From positions 91,373 to 155,372 of the forward strand of contig DAWV01000026.1 of assembly GCA_002506085.1 (NCBI GenBank): 64,000 nt of DNA, given 5' to 3'. The position numbers and the translations under genes are program-made. The notes beneath the pieces were generated by a model. That model was not told where the DNA came from. It saw only the letters and a list, made by a program, of their open reading frames with translations, and did not search any database. Numbering within the stretch: the stretch's first letter is position 1; each line of letters starts with the position of its first letter. The stretch is from Methanocorpusculaceae archaeon UBA425. GTDB lineage: Archaea; Halobacteriota; Methanomicrobia; Methanomicrobiales; Methanocorpusculaceae. Positions 33,803 through 42,078 of this stretch are shown here, one piece after another.

Positions 33803-34358
33803 ATGCCTTATGGGCCGCAAAGGTTCCGAATGTCTTATTCATTACAGAATCCGGTTCAATTCCGCTGTAAAACTATGAGAGTTCTAATACTGCCTATTTT
33901 CGTTGCATTACTATGAAGAGTATCACAGATATTTCAATCAGAATAACTCATATCATACAATAATCTATAATCAGACGCGCTTAGTCACCGGGATAAATCT
34001 GTGTGCTTCAACAGAATTATACATCAAATCCCGTCTTGATTACCCTGGAAATGTATAATTGTGCATCCGTCCCTCTCCCGGACAAAAAGAAAGCCGGTCA
34101 CGTAAAGGAGATAATTCAATCTCAGATTCACTATTCCCTACCCGGACAAAATATCACAATCCTCCCTCCTCCACTGAATGAGAATAACTCTCTCTCATCG
34201 TCGTGCTCACTTGAAATATGGTTATTTACCTAACTTCACCATCTGAAAATATCTAACACGAAATTATTTTGGAATCACGGTTGTCGTTCGTAATTCATCT
34301 CACTCAAATTGAAATGATTAATAATGTTGAATGTCCATACTTTCAACAAGTGATTCAT
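33803..34358. other. Gene-free AT-rich interval before echA
   Basis: Apart from the terminator to its left, this stretch shows no convincing gene, repeat or strong hairpin. A 76-codon frame at 34003-34233 begins with GTG and has no ribosome binding site or recognisable motif. A tatttacc sequence near 34224 could belong to the ech promoter. It may be decayed coding sequence. Confidence 0.4.
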
Positions 34359-36302
34359 ATGTACTCGCCGGAACTCATTGCCATACTTATTTTGCTGCTT
34401 GTCCCGGTTTGTGCCGCAATACTACTTGCGGTATGCAAACCAGACATCATCCGAAATATCCTCGTAGGCATAAGCTCGGTCATCATAATCGGGACATCGC
34501 TCTTCCTCGCATGGAACGCCTGGCTTGCCCCAATATCTGTGACGATTGAGAATGCTGAATGGATCAGCACCCTTCTGTTCATCGTAGAACTTGCAATATC
34601 CCTCGTCATTCTGGGACTCTCCCTAAAATACCGGAAAGTTCTCCCGATGATTCTGGCATCAGTCCAGTTGGTATTACTTATCATTCTCGAGGTGTACAGC
34701 GCTGGAAGAACACATGTAAGCCAGACATTTGTCGTAAACGACCTGTCACTTGTGATGATTCTGATTATCGGAATCATTGGCACGCTGATTTGTGTCTATG
34801 CGCTCGGCTACATGAAAGACTACCACGACCACCAGACCGGGGTTCCAAACCGCAAACGCTACTTCTTTGCCCTGATGTTTCTCTTTCTCTCGGCGATGTT
34901 CGGGATTGTCCTCTCAAACAGCCTCATGTGGATATTGTGTGCCTGGGAAATAACAACACTGTGCTCGTTCCTCTTAATTGGCTACTCAAAGACTCCTGAA
35001 GCGGTAACCAACTCGTTCCGTGCAGTATGGATGAACATAATCGGAGGAATTGCCTTCACGCTCGCCCTAATATATCTGCTGTATATTCCGTCTCCGGTAA
35101 ACCTTCTCTCCGTGACTGGAATGCTCTCCTATCCTGGATCTCCGGCAGGTCTTACCATCCCTCTGGCTTTGATTGCCCTGGCAGGATTAACAAAAGCCGC
35201 CCAGATGCCGTTCTCAACCTGGCTCACTGGTGCAATGGTTGCCCCTACCCCGGTCTCCGCTCTTCTCCATTCGAGTACAATGGTCAAAGCCGGTGTATAT
35301 ATTCTGGTTCTTTTTGCCCCGCTTTTCGCGCACACCTGGGTTGGTGTCGTACTTGCCCTGATAGGAGCATTCACCTTCCTCGCGACCTCCGCCCTTGCAA
35401 TATCCCAGAGTAATGCAAAGAAAGTTCTTGCCTACTCCACAATAGCAAATCTTGGGCTGATTACTGCATGTGCCGGAATCGGAACTCCTGAGGCAGTCAC
35501 GGCTGCAATTCTCCTGATTATCTTCCACGCAGTTGCCAAGGCATTACTCTTCCTCTGCGTCGGTGCAGTTGAACACAAAATCGGCAGCAAAGATATCGAA
35601 GATATGGATGGACTCCTTGTCCGTCTCCCCCTCCTTGCAACCATGATGGTAATTGGTATCTGCGGCATGTATCTTGCTCCGTTTGGTATGCTTATCTCCA
35701 AATGGGCGGCACTCGAAGCATTCCTCACAGCCCCGCTCGGGGTCGTTTTTGTCTCGATTCTCGCCTTTGGAAGTGCCTTTACCATCTTTTTCTGGACCAA
35801 GTGGCTTGGAAAACTCTTCATGAGAATGAACAAACCGCCGGCAGAAAAAGTCACTCTGCACTTCTCCGAAAAATTACCGGTGGTAGTACTAGGTGTACTT
35901 GTAATAGCATGTTGTATCGGATTCCCGGCAATCGTCTCCGGTGTTATCAATCCCTACCTTGACACTCACTATCCCTTCTTCATTCCGGGGGGGATGGAAC
36001 TTTTCTCCTTTGACAACGTCGCGATGATAGGTCTGATGGGTTTCATTATCGTGCTTCTTGTGCTTGGCGCCCTCTTCGGCTCAAAAGCAGGAAAGACACT
36101 CCCGCCATATCTGAGTGGTTGTGCCGTTGACCGCGAAGGACGATTCCTCGGATCTCTCGGTGTTTACAAGGAAGCAAAAACCTCAAACTACTATCTTGAA
36201 GAATACTGCGGTGAGGCAAAACTCTTGAAGCCTTCCTGGGTAATCTCAATCATCCTTATTATAATAATGCTTGGAATAGGGATTCTGGGGGTAATGATAT
36301 GA
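34359..36302 (+). CDS. echA: Ech-type hydrogenase, antiporter-like membrane subunit EchA
   Basis: EchA is the large NuoL/MrpA-like subunit thought to move H+ or Na+ when ferredoxin-linked hydrogen turnover occurs. The 647-residue product has about 16 membrane segments. The antiporter core carries the lysine segment ALAGLTKAAQMPFSTWLTGA and the following PTPVSALLHSSTMVKAGVYI. ATG 34359 has GTGAT six bases upstream; an earlier TTG would add an unlikely hydrophilic leader. It overlaps echB by four bases and is the first of six tightly packed ech genes. Confidence 0.92.
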   Translation: MYSPELIAILILLLVPVCAAILLAVCKPDIIRNILVGISSVIIIGTSLFLAWNAWLAPISVTIENAEWISTLLFIVELAISLVILGLSLKYRKVLPMILASVQLVLLIILEVYSAGRTHVSQTFVVNDLSLVMILIIGIIGTLICVYALGYMKDYHDHQTGVPNRKRYFFALMFLFLSAMFGIVLSNSLMWILCAWEITTLCSFLLIGYSKTPEAVTNSFRAVWMNIIGGIAFTLALIYLLYIPSPVNLLSVTGMLSYPGSPAGLTIPLALIALAGLTKAAQMPFSTWLTGAMVAPTPVSALLHSSTMVKAGVYILVLFAPLFAHTWVGVVLALIGAFTFLATSALAISQSNAKKVLAYSTIANLGLITACAGIGTPEAVTAAILLIIFHAVAKALLFLCVGAVEHKIGSKDIEDMDGLLVRLPLLATMMVIGICGMYLAPFGMLISKWAALEAFLTAPLGVVFVSILAFGSAFTIFFWTKWLGKLFMRMNKPPAEKVTLHFSEKLPVVVLGVLVIACCIGFPAIVSGVINPYLDTHYPFFIPGGMELFSFDNVAMIGLMGFIIVLLVLGALFGSKAGKTLPPYLSGCAVDREGRFLGSLGVYKEAKTSNYYLEEYCGEAKLLKPSWVISIILIIIMLGIGILGVMI

Positions 36303-37168
36303 ACGTTCTATTATCAATAATCGTGGCTATCGCCTTCGTGCTTATCGCCCCTCTCCTTGGGGGATTATTCATGGGATGTGACCGTGTCCTGACTGCCCGT
36401 ATGCAGTCCAGAGTAGGTCCGCCCATTCTCCAGCCGTTCTACGATGTGGCAAAGCTCTGGCATAAGGAAAAGGCGTTTAACAACCCTGTGGAAACGATCT
36501 TCACGACCGCATACCTCGTCCTGATGGTATTATCCGGTGTGATGTTTACGACAGGAGGGAATATCCTGCTCATGGTCTTTGCCTTAGCACTCGCCCACAC
36601 GTTCCTGATTCTTGCAGCCTACGCTGCAAACGCTCCATTCTCCCATATTGGGGCAGAACGTGAACTGATTAGTGTCATGATTACAGAACCGGTTCTTATA
36701 CTGATAGCTGCAGGATTCTATATGGTCTCCGGCAGCTTCCAGGTAATCGATCTTTTCATAGTTGACGGGTCGGGAATTATCCTCCTGCCCGGTATCTTCG
36801 TTGCACTGTGTTTCGTAATTCTCCTGAGACTTCGAAAGTCTCCGTATGATATTTCCACATCGGAACACGCTCACCAGGAACTCGTGAAAGGTGTGACTAC
36901 GTCCTTCTCTGGAAGGAACCTTGCCAAAGTTGAAATTGCCCACTGGTTTGAGCTTGTTATTCTCGTCTCACTCGCAATTCTCTTCTTCACCCATCTGCTG
37001 GTATTCTCTGCCATCATGATCATCGTGTGCTTCACTCTTCTGCTTATCATAGACAATGTCTTCCCGAGAGTAACCTGGAAGATGACGATGAAGAGCATAT
37101 GGCTTATCACACTTTTCCTTGGAGTGTTAAACCTCGTGTTACTCGGTATCTTTGGAGTATTATTATGA
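36299..37168 (+). CDS. echB: Ech-type hydrogenase, NuoH-like membrane subunit EchB
   Basis: EchB anchors the soluble arm to the membrane. The 289-residue protein has about eight membrane segments and the NuoH/EchB signature GCDRVLTARMQSRVGPPILQ followed by PFYDVAKLWHKE (about residues 27-58). Acidic residues in HIGAERELISVMITEP and SPYDISTSEHAHQELVKG lie on the cytoplasmic side near the quinone-like cavity of complex I. It overlaps echA and echC by four bases each. Confidence 0.94.
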   Translation: MNVLLSIIVAIAFVLIAPLLGGLFMGCDRVLTARMQSRVGPPILQPFYDVAKLWHKEKAFNNPVETIFTTAYLVLMVLSGVMFTTGGNILLMVFALALAHTFLILAAYAANAPFSHIGAERELISVMITEPVLILIAAGFYMVSGSFQVIDLFIVDGSGIILLPGIFVALCFVILLRLRKSPYDISTSEHAHQELVKGVTTSFSGRNLAKVEIAHWFELVILVSLAILFFTHLLVFSAIMIIVCFTLLLIIDNVFPRVTWKMTMKSIWLITLFLGVLNLVLLGIFGVLL

Positions 37169-37599
37169 CGTCAGCATCAAAATCCCCCTGGATTCTCCAT
37201 TATAATGCCTCGAGTTGTAATGGTTGTGATATTGAAATTCTCGCTGCCCTGACGCCGGTGTATGATGTCGAGCGGTTTGGTATCATCAATACCGGAAATC
37301 CGGCACACACGGATATTTTTCTGGTGACCGGTGGTGTAAACGAGCAGAACAAAGTGGTTCTGAAGAATCTTTATGATCAGATTCCCGAACCGAAAGTAGT
37401 AGTGGCCGTTGGAATCTGTGCGTCGAGCGGCGGGGTTTTCCGTGACTGCTACAATATTTCCGGCGGGGTCGATACGATTATTCCGGTTGACGTGTATGTC
37501 CCAGGATGTTCGGTCCGCCCTGAGGCTCTCATTGAAGGAATTGTAAAGGCTCTTGGCATTCTGGAACAGAAACGTGCAGCTATGGAGGAAAGAAAATGA
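37165..37599 (+). CDS. echC: Ech-type hydrogenase, small subunit EchC
   Basis: EchC holds the proximal [4Fe-4S] cluster next to the NiFe site. The 144 residues supply its four ligands: Cys18 and Cys21 (NASSCNGCDIEIL), Cys85 (VGICASSGG) and Cys115 (VPGCSVRPE). The ATG at 37165 overlaps the echB stop; longer readings run into echB and are not credible. Confidence 0.95.
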   Translation: MTSASKSPWILHYNASSCNGCDIEILAALTPVYDVERFGIINTGNPAHTDIFLVTGGVNEQNKVVLKNLYDQIPEPKVVVAVGICASSGGVFRDCYNISGGVDTIIPVDVYVPGCSVRPEALIEGIVKALGILEQKRAAMEERK

Positions 37600-37982
37600 A
37601 TATGGAAATAAATATGATAAATGTTCCCGATGTTCCGAACATTGGCGCCAAGATGAAAAGCGGGGGATATCGTTTAGTCGTTATCACCTGCACCCCTGTA
37701 TCCGAAGGCTATGTTGTAACGTATTCATTCGACAAGGATTACAAACTTCAGCATTACCGGATATCTGTGCAGGACGGTGTGAAGATTCCGTCGATTGGTC
37801 CCTCCTATGGCGGGGCATTTGTCTACGAGAATGAAATTCATGACCTGTATGGGTTCACGTTTGAAGGAATGACTCTTGATTTCAAGGGAACTTTTATCAA
37901 AACGTCGATTCCGTATCCGTTCAAAAAGAAAGAGCAAACCGCTCCTACGGTTACTGTTGTTAACAAGGAGGCTAAAGAATGA
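37596..37982 (+). CDS. echD: Ech-type hydrogenase subunit EchD (NuoC-like)
   Basis: The 128-residue protein is the NuoC-related subunit, with the conserved ENEIHDLYGFTFEGM segment (about residue 81) and SIPYPFKKKE near the C-terminus. It has no cofactor and stabilises the EchC-EchE pair. It overlaps its neighbours by four bases on each side. Confidence 0.92.
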   Translation: MNMEINMINVPDVPNIGAKMKSGGYRLVVITCTPVSEGYVVTYSFDKDYKLQHYRISVQDGVKIPSIGPSYGGAFVYENEIHDLYGFTFEGMTLDFKGTFIKTSIPYPFKKKEQTAPTVTVVNKEAKE

Positions 37983-39061
37983 CCGGAAAACAGACAATAA
38001 TTCCGTTCGGACCCCAGCACCCCGTTCTCCCCGAGCCGATTCATCTGGATCTGGTCGTTGAAGACGAACGTGTGATTTCGGCGATTCCTTCGATCGGCTA
38101 CGTGCACCGCGGGCTTGAAAGCCTGGTTGACCGTCGTGAGTATCAGGACTTCGTGTATCTTGCTGAGCGTATCTGCGGTATCTGCAGTTTCACTCACTCC
38201 TCGACGTTCTGTCAGGGCATCGAAGGTATGATGGGAATCGAGGTCCCTCCGAGAGCAACATATCTCCGGACAATGTGGGGCGAATATTCCCGTATCCACA
38301 GTCACCTTCTTTGGCTCGGATTGTTTGCGGATTCGCTCGGGTTTGAGAGTCTGTTCTACAATGCATGGAAGATTCGCGAGTCAATCCTGAATGAACTGGA
38401 AGCCACGACCGGAGGCCGCGTCATTCAGGGGGTTTGTAAGGTCGGGGGTGTCCGGCGTGATGTGACGCCGCAGTTCCTATCCGAGATGGATGACCGTCTT
38501 GATGGAATCGAGGATGAGATGAAGGAACTGACAAACGTGTTCCTGAATGATTATACACTGAAGAAGCGTCTGGTCGGGAAAGGAGTTCTTTCGAAAGAGG
38601 ATGCATATATACTGGGCGCCGCTGGTCCGACAGCCCGCGGGAGCGGTCTTGACATTGATATCCGTTCAACCGGTTATCTTGCCTATGGCGATGTCGGGTT
38701 TAAGCCTGTTGTAGAAAAAGACGGTGACGGTTATGCACGTTGTGCGGTTAGATGTAAAGAGTTGTTCCAGTCGGTAGAAATAATCCGCCGGGTTATGACG
38801 GATATGCCCTCCGGGGACGTATCCGTTCCTGTAAAGGGTAACCCTGACGGGGAATATTTCAGCCGTTCTGAGCAGCCCCGTGGTGAAGTTGTTCACTATC
38901 TGAAAGGTAACGGTACCAAGTATCTGACACAGTTCCGTGTGAGAACGCCCACTCTGACAAACGTTCCTGCTCTTGTATCGATTATCGGGGGCTGTGAGCT
39001 TGCGGATGTTCCGCAGATTGTCCTTACGATTGATCCGTGTATCGGATGCATGGAGAGGTGA
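37979..39061 (+). CDS. echE: Ech-type hydrogenase, large NiFe subunit EchE
   Basis: EchE carries the NiFe active site. The 360 residues contain both ligand pairs: Cys66 and Cys69 (ERICGICSFTHS) and Cys354 and Cys357 (DPCIGCMER). The protein ends at that last arginine, so it has no C-terminal peptide for a maturation protease to remove, as in some other energy-converting hydrogenases. The hypF gene for cyanide-ligand synthesis is in the same window at 48646. Confidence 0.96.
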   Translation: MTGKQTIIPFGPQHPVLPEPIHLDLVVEDERVISAIPSIGYVHRGLESLVDRREYQDFVYLAERICGICSFTHSSTFCQGIEGMMGIEVPPRATYLRTMWGEYSRIHSHLLWLGLFADSLGFESLFYNAWKIRESILNELEATTGGRVIQGVCKVGGVRRDVTPQFLSEMDDRLDGIEDEMKELTNVFLNDYTLKKRLVGKGVLSKEDAYILGAAGPTARGSGLDIDIRSTGYLAYGDVGFKPVVEKDGDGYARCAVRCKELFQSVEIIRRVMTDMPSGDVSVPVKGNPDGEYFSRSEQPRGEVVHYLKGNGTKYLTQFRVRTPTLTNVPALVSIIGGCELADVPQIVLTIDPCIGCMER

Positions 39062-39067
39062 ACTGTC

Positions 39068-39442
39068 ATGAAGATGCTGAAAACCATTCTGAAGCAGTTT
39101 TTCCACGAACCTGTGACGACGCTGTTCCCCGAAGAGCCTCCAAGAAATTACGCGGGCACCCGCGGGCATCTGGTGTTCGATCCATCGAAGTGTACTTCGT
39201 GTACGATGTGCATGAAGCGTTGTCCTTCGCAGGCGATTATAGTTGATCGTGCGGCAAAAACCTGGATAATTGACCGGTTCCGCTGTGTTATGTGCGGGAA
39301 CTGCGTTGATGTATGTAAGTTCGACTCTCTCTCGATGGAACGTGAGTATTCCAAGTCGGCTGCGGCGGCAGAGCGGGGCGTGGAGAAATTCGATATTACC
39401 TACGTGAAGCCGGAGAAGCCGAAGAAGGAAGGCGGGGAGTAA
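39068..39442 (+). CDS. echF: Ech-type hydrogenase, ferredoxin-like subunit EchF
   Basis: EchF passes electrons from ferredoxin to EchC through two [4Fe-4S] clusters. The 124 residues show both motifs: Cys42, 45, 48 and 52 (CTSCTMCMKRCP) and Cys73, 76, 79 and 83 (CVMCGNCVDVCK). It is the last gene of the cluster, six bases after echE. A GAGC/GCTC stem (39482-39493) follows about 40 bases later. Confidence 0.95.
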   Translation: MKMLKTILKQFFHEPVTTLFPEEPPRNYAGTRGHLVFDPSKCTSCTMCMKRCPSQAIIVDRAAKTWIIDRFRCVMCGNCVDVCKFDSLSMEREYSKSAAAAERGVEKFDITYVKPEKPKKEGGE

Positions 39443-39479
39443 CCCCGTTAGGTTTCAATTTTTCTCTTAGTACCTGGCT

Positions 39480-39496
39480 GGGAGCTTTAGCTCTCC
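39480..39496 (+). terminator. Hairpin after echF
   Basis: GGGAGC-TTTA-GCTCtCC forms a stem with one bulged T, followed by an A/T-rich stretch. It is a weak terminator candidate. Confidence 0.35.
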
Positions 39497-39544
39497 AAAA
39501 TAATAGATGATATTATTCATCTTTCCCATCAAAGAATACTACAC

Positions 39545-40333
39545 ATGCCTGAAGGACAACCTGCCCGCGTCGAAGAACGATACTGGGAAATAGATGCAAT
39601 ACGTGGTCTATCTCTCCTTGCGATGATAGTTTTCCACACGATATTCATCCTCGGCGTGTTTAACATCATTAACGGCAGCGTCTGGATCTGGATATGCAGC
39701 TATATCCCCCTCGGGACAAGTGTTTTTGTCATCATCTCAGGAGCAGCCCTCATTCTCCGTCATGGACGCATGAGCGGCAAACCGCGGGGTCAATATTATA
39801 TCGCAATCGTTAAACGCGGAATTGAAGTAATTTTCATTGGAATCGCTGTCGCTTTATTGGGTTCCCTCCTCATAAAAATCTTCATCGACGACGGAAATTA
39901 CATGTACTTCAACTTCCTTCAGATGATGGGGGTCTCCATGATACTCTGTATCCCCTTTCTTAGTCTCGGAAAATGGAACTTCATTCCCGCTATATTCTTT
40001 ATTCTCCTAGGGGGCTTTCTTGAAACAATCAGCGGACCTGCGTGGCTCATGATCTTCGGCGTTATCCCGTCTGACTTTTTCCCAAGGGACTTCTTTCCTA
40101 TCTTCCCCTGGCTCGGCGTCATGCTCCTCGGCATCTCCATCGGCTCAATCCTCTATCCGCAGGGATACCGCAGATACCACATTCGCCCGGCGGGAAAAAT
40201 CGGGACAATCCTTGCGCAAATCGGGAAATATCCCCTTCAGGTATATGTTGTCCACATCCCCCTTGTTGGCCTTACTATCATCCATATATTGATTATTGCC
40301 GGTCTGCTCGGATTTTCTCTTGGCCCCCTCTGA
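39545..40333 (+). CDS. DUF1624/HGSNAT-type membrane acyltransferase, copy 1
   Basis: The 262-residue protein has the N-terminal family signature RYWEIDAIRGLSLLAMIVFH (residues 12-31) and about seven membrane segments. This resembles the catalytic domain of heparan-alpha-glucosaminide N-acetyltransferase, in which a histidine carries the acetyl group across the membrane; the FH of the first helix is the candidate. The archaeal substrate is unknown, possibly a surface glycan. It is the first of three tandem copies that keep the signature and overall length. Confidence 0.78.
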   Translation: MPEGQPARVEERYWEIDAIRGLSLLAMIVFHTIFILGVFNIINGSVWIWICSYIPLGTSVFVIISGAALILRHGRMSGKPRGQYYIAIVKRGIEVIFIGIAVALLGSLLIKIFIDDGNYMYFNFLQMMGVSMILCIPFLSLGKWNFIPAIFFILLGGFLETISGPAWLMIFGVIPSDFFPRDFFPIFPWLGVMLLGISIGSILYPQGYRRYHIRPAGKIGTILAQIGKYPLQVYVVHIPLVGLTIIHILIIAGLLGFSLGPL

Positions 40334-40383
40334 ACAAATCCTGATAAATTACTTACCTATTGAAAGCATACAAGCCAAGAACA

Positions 40384-41199
40384 ATGAGTGAAGAAGGACA
40401 GTGCACAATTCCGGGGACCTCACCGAAAGTAAAAGGGGAACGATACTGGGAAATTGACGCAATCCGGGGATTATCCCTTTTTGGCATGCTCTTCTTTCAT
40501 TTTCTCGCAAGTCTCGTTATGTTTCACATAATCGAAGAAACCGGTGATTTCCTCTTCTATTATCGTTCCATTGCTGTTGTCTCGGCAGCATTCATCTTAA
40601 TTGCCGGTGTTGCCCTTGTTTTACGTTACAATAGGATGTTTGGAAAGCCTATGGCAGCTTACTACAAAAATATCGCGAAAAAAGCTGTCATTCTCTTCTT
40701 TATAGCGATGTGCATCACGTTCCTGACCTGGCTTTCTTCTATTGTCATTTATCAGAACGATGTCTTCATCAAGTTCGGGTTCCTGCATATGCTGAGTATC
40801 TCTATGCTCATTTCCATTCCCTTCCTCAGGTTCGGGAAATGGAATATCCTCTTTGGGTTAATTATCATTCTCATCGGGGCTCTGATTATTCCCGGAATCC
40901 AGGAACCCGGGTGGCTTTATCCGATAGGCATCCACGGTGCCGATTTCCTTGATCATACCCCCGACTACTTCCCGCTTCTCCCATGGTCTGGTTTCATCCT
41001 TCTGGGAGTAGGTCTCGGAAATATATTCTATCCGAAGGGTGTAAGGCGGTTTTCTGTAAGAAATCCTCATGCACTTGGTCGGTTCTTTGCAAAAATCGGG
41101 TATGGCAAAGTTACGCTCGTCATCTATCTCATTCACATGCCGATTATCTTTGTCATATTGTGGTTGTTCAGTGTGATAACCGGGATAGGTTCTATCTAG
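40384..41199 (+). CDS. DUF1624/HGSNAT-type membrane acyltransferase, copy 2
   Basis: The 271-residue protein repeats the signature as RYWEIDAIRGLSLFGMLFFH and is closer to copy 3 than to copy 1. Shared segments with copy 3 include FIKFGFLHML and a PWSGF/PWYGV turn before a glycine-rich helix. ATG 40384 is chosen over a TTG eight codons upstream. The gap to copy 1 is only about 50 bases but is AT-rich and may contain its own promoter. Confidence 0.78.
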   Translation: MSEEGQCTIPGTSPKVKGERYWEIDAIRGLSLFGMLFFHFLASLVMFHIIEETGDFLFYYRSIAVVSAAFILIAGVALVLRYNRMFGKPMAAYYKNIAKKAVILFFIAMCITFLTWLSSIVIYQNDVFIKFGFLHMLSISMLISIPFLRFGKWNILFGLIIILIGALIIPGIQEPGWLYPIGIHGADFLDHTPDYFPLLPWSGFILLGVGLGNIFYPKGVRRFSVRNPHALGRFFAKIGYGKVTLVIYLIHMPIIFVILWLFSVITGIGSI

Positions 41200-41246
41200 G
41201 GTATTACGAAGATACTTAATTTTCAATACCCAATAGGTAGAGAATT

Positions 41247-42077
41247 ATGGTGGAGACAATGGAGCAAAGCGAACCACATCACTCAATACCCGGGGAGTCC
41301 GGTGCCCCGCAAAGTGAGCGATACTGGGAGATAGACGCAATTCGGGGAATTGCCATATTAGGGATGCTCTTTTATCATCTCCTGGCGTGCCTTGTTCTGT
41401 TCCACATCATCGTTGAGGACCCGAAATTCCTGTCTTACTATAATACCTATATGCTGGGTTCGGGACTCTTCATCCTCCTTGCAGGAATTTCGATGATTCT
41501 CCGTCACGAACGGATGCGGGGAAGAACTACAAAAGAGTATTACCGTGCTCTGGTCATCAAGGCACTCTTCCTTCTCGCGCTCGGATTTTGTATTACGATT
41601 GCCAGCTGGATTGGGTCATCCATTTTTCTTCACAATGAAGCATTCATTAAGTTCGGGTTCCTGCATATGCTTGGTCTGTCCATGCTTCTTGCAATTCCAC
41701 TTCTTAAATATGGGAAATGGAACATTATTATCGGTCTCATAATAATGGCAGTCGGGGCATTCATCTTCCCGTTCATCAATGATCCGACCTGGCTCTTCCC
41801 GCTCGGCATTCACGGTGAGGATTTCATGCAGTACACGCAGGATTACTTTCCGCTCTTTCCCTGGTATGGCGTCCTTCTTCTTGGTCTGGGTGTGGGCACT
41901 GTCTTCTACCCTAATGGGAAGAGAGGATTTAAGATGTTTAAACCGGGAAAAATCGGGCTGGCCTTAGCAAAGCTTGGTAATGGTATGGTTACCTTGTTCA
42001 TTTACCTTGTCCACATCCCGGTTTTTTTTGTCATCCTGTGGATTTTTTCCGCGATTACCGGGATAGGATTTTTGTGA
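41247..42077 (+). CDS. DUF1624/HGSNAT-type membrane acyltransferase, copy 3
   Basis: The 276-residue protein has RYWEIDAIRGIAILGMLFYH at residues 26-45 and the same helix pattern as copies 1 and 2, including FIKFGFLHMLGLSMLL. A second ATG at 41259 is possible. The gene ends one base before dtdA, so its transcript probably continues into dtdA and ftsZ. Confidence 0.78.
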   Translation: MVETMEQSEPHHSIPGESGAPQSERYWEIDAIRGIAILGMLFYHLLACLVLFHIIVEDPKFLSYYNTYMLGSGLFILLAGISMILRHERMRGRTTKEYYRALVIKALFLLALGFCITIASWIGSSIFLHNEAFIKFGFLHMLGLSMLLAIPLLKYGKWNIIIGLIIMAVGAFIFPFINDPTWLFPLGIHGEDFMQYTQDYFPLFPWYGVLLLGLGVGTVFYPNGKRGFKMFKPGKIGLALAKLGNGMVTLFIYLVHIPVFFVILWIFSAITGIGFL

Positions 42078-42078
42078 T

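Noticed and set aside
34003..34233. 76-codon frame before echA
   Set aside because: It has a GTG start, no ribosome binding site, low-complexity ending and no recognisable motif.
36046..36249. Minus-strand frame at the end of echA
   Set aside because: It is Arg/Leu/Ser-rich, has no start context and lies opposite a certain gene.
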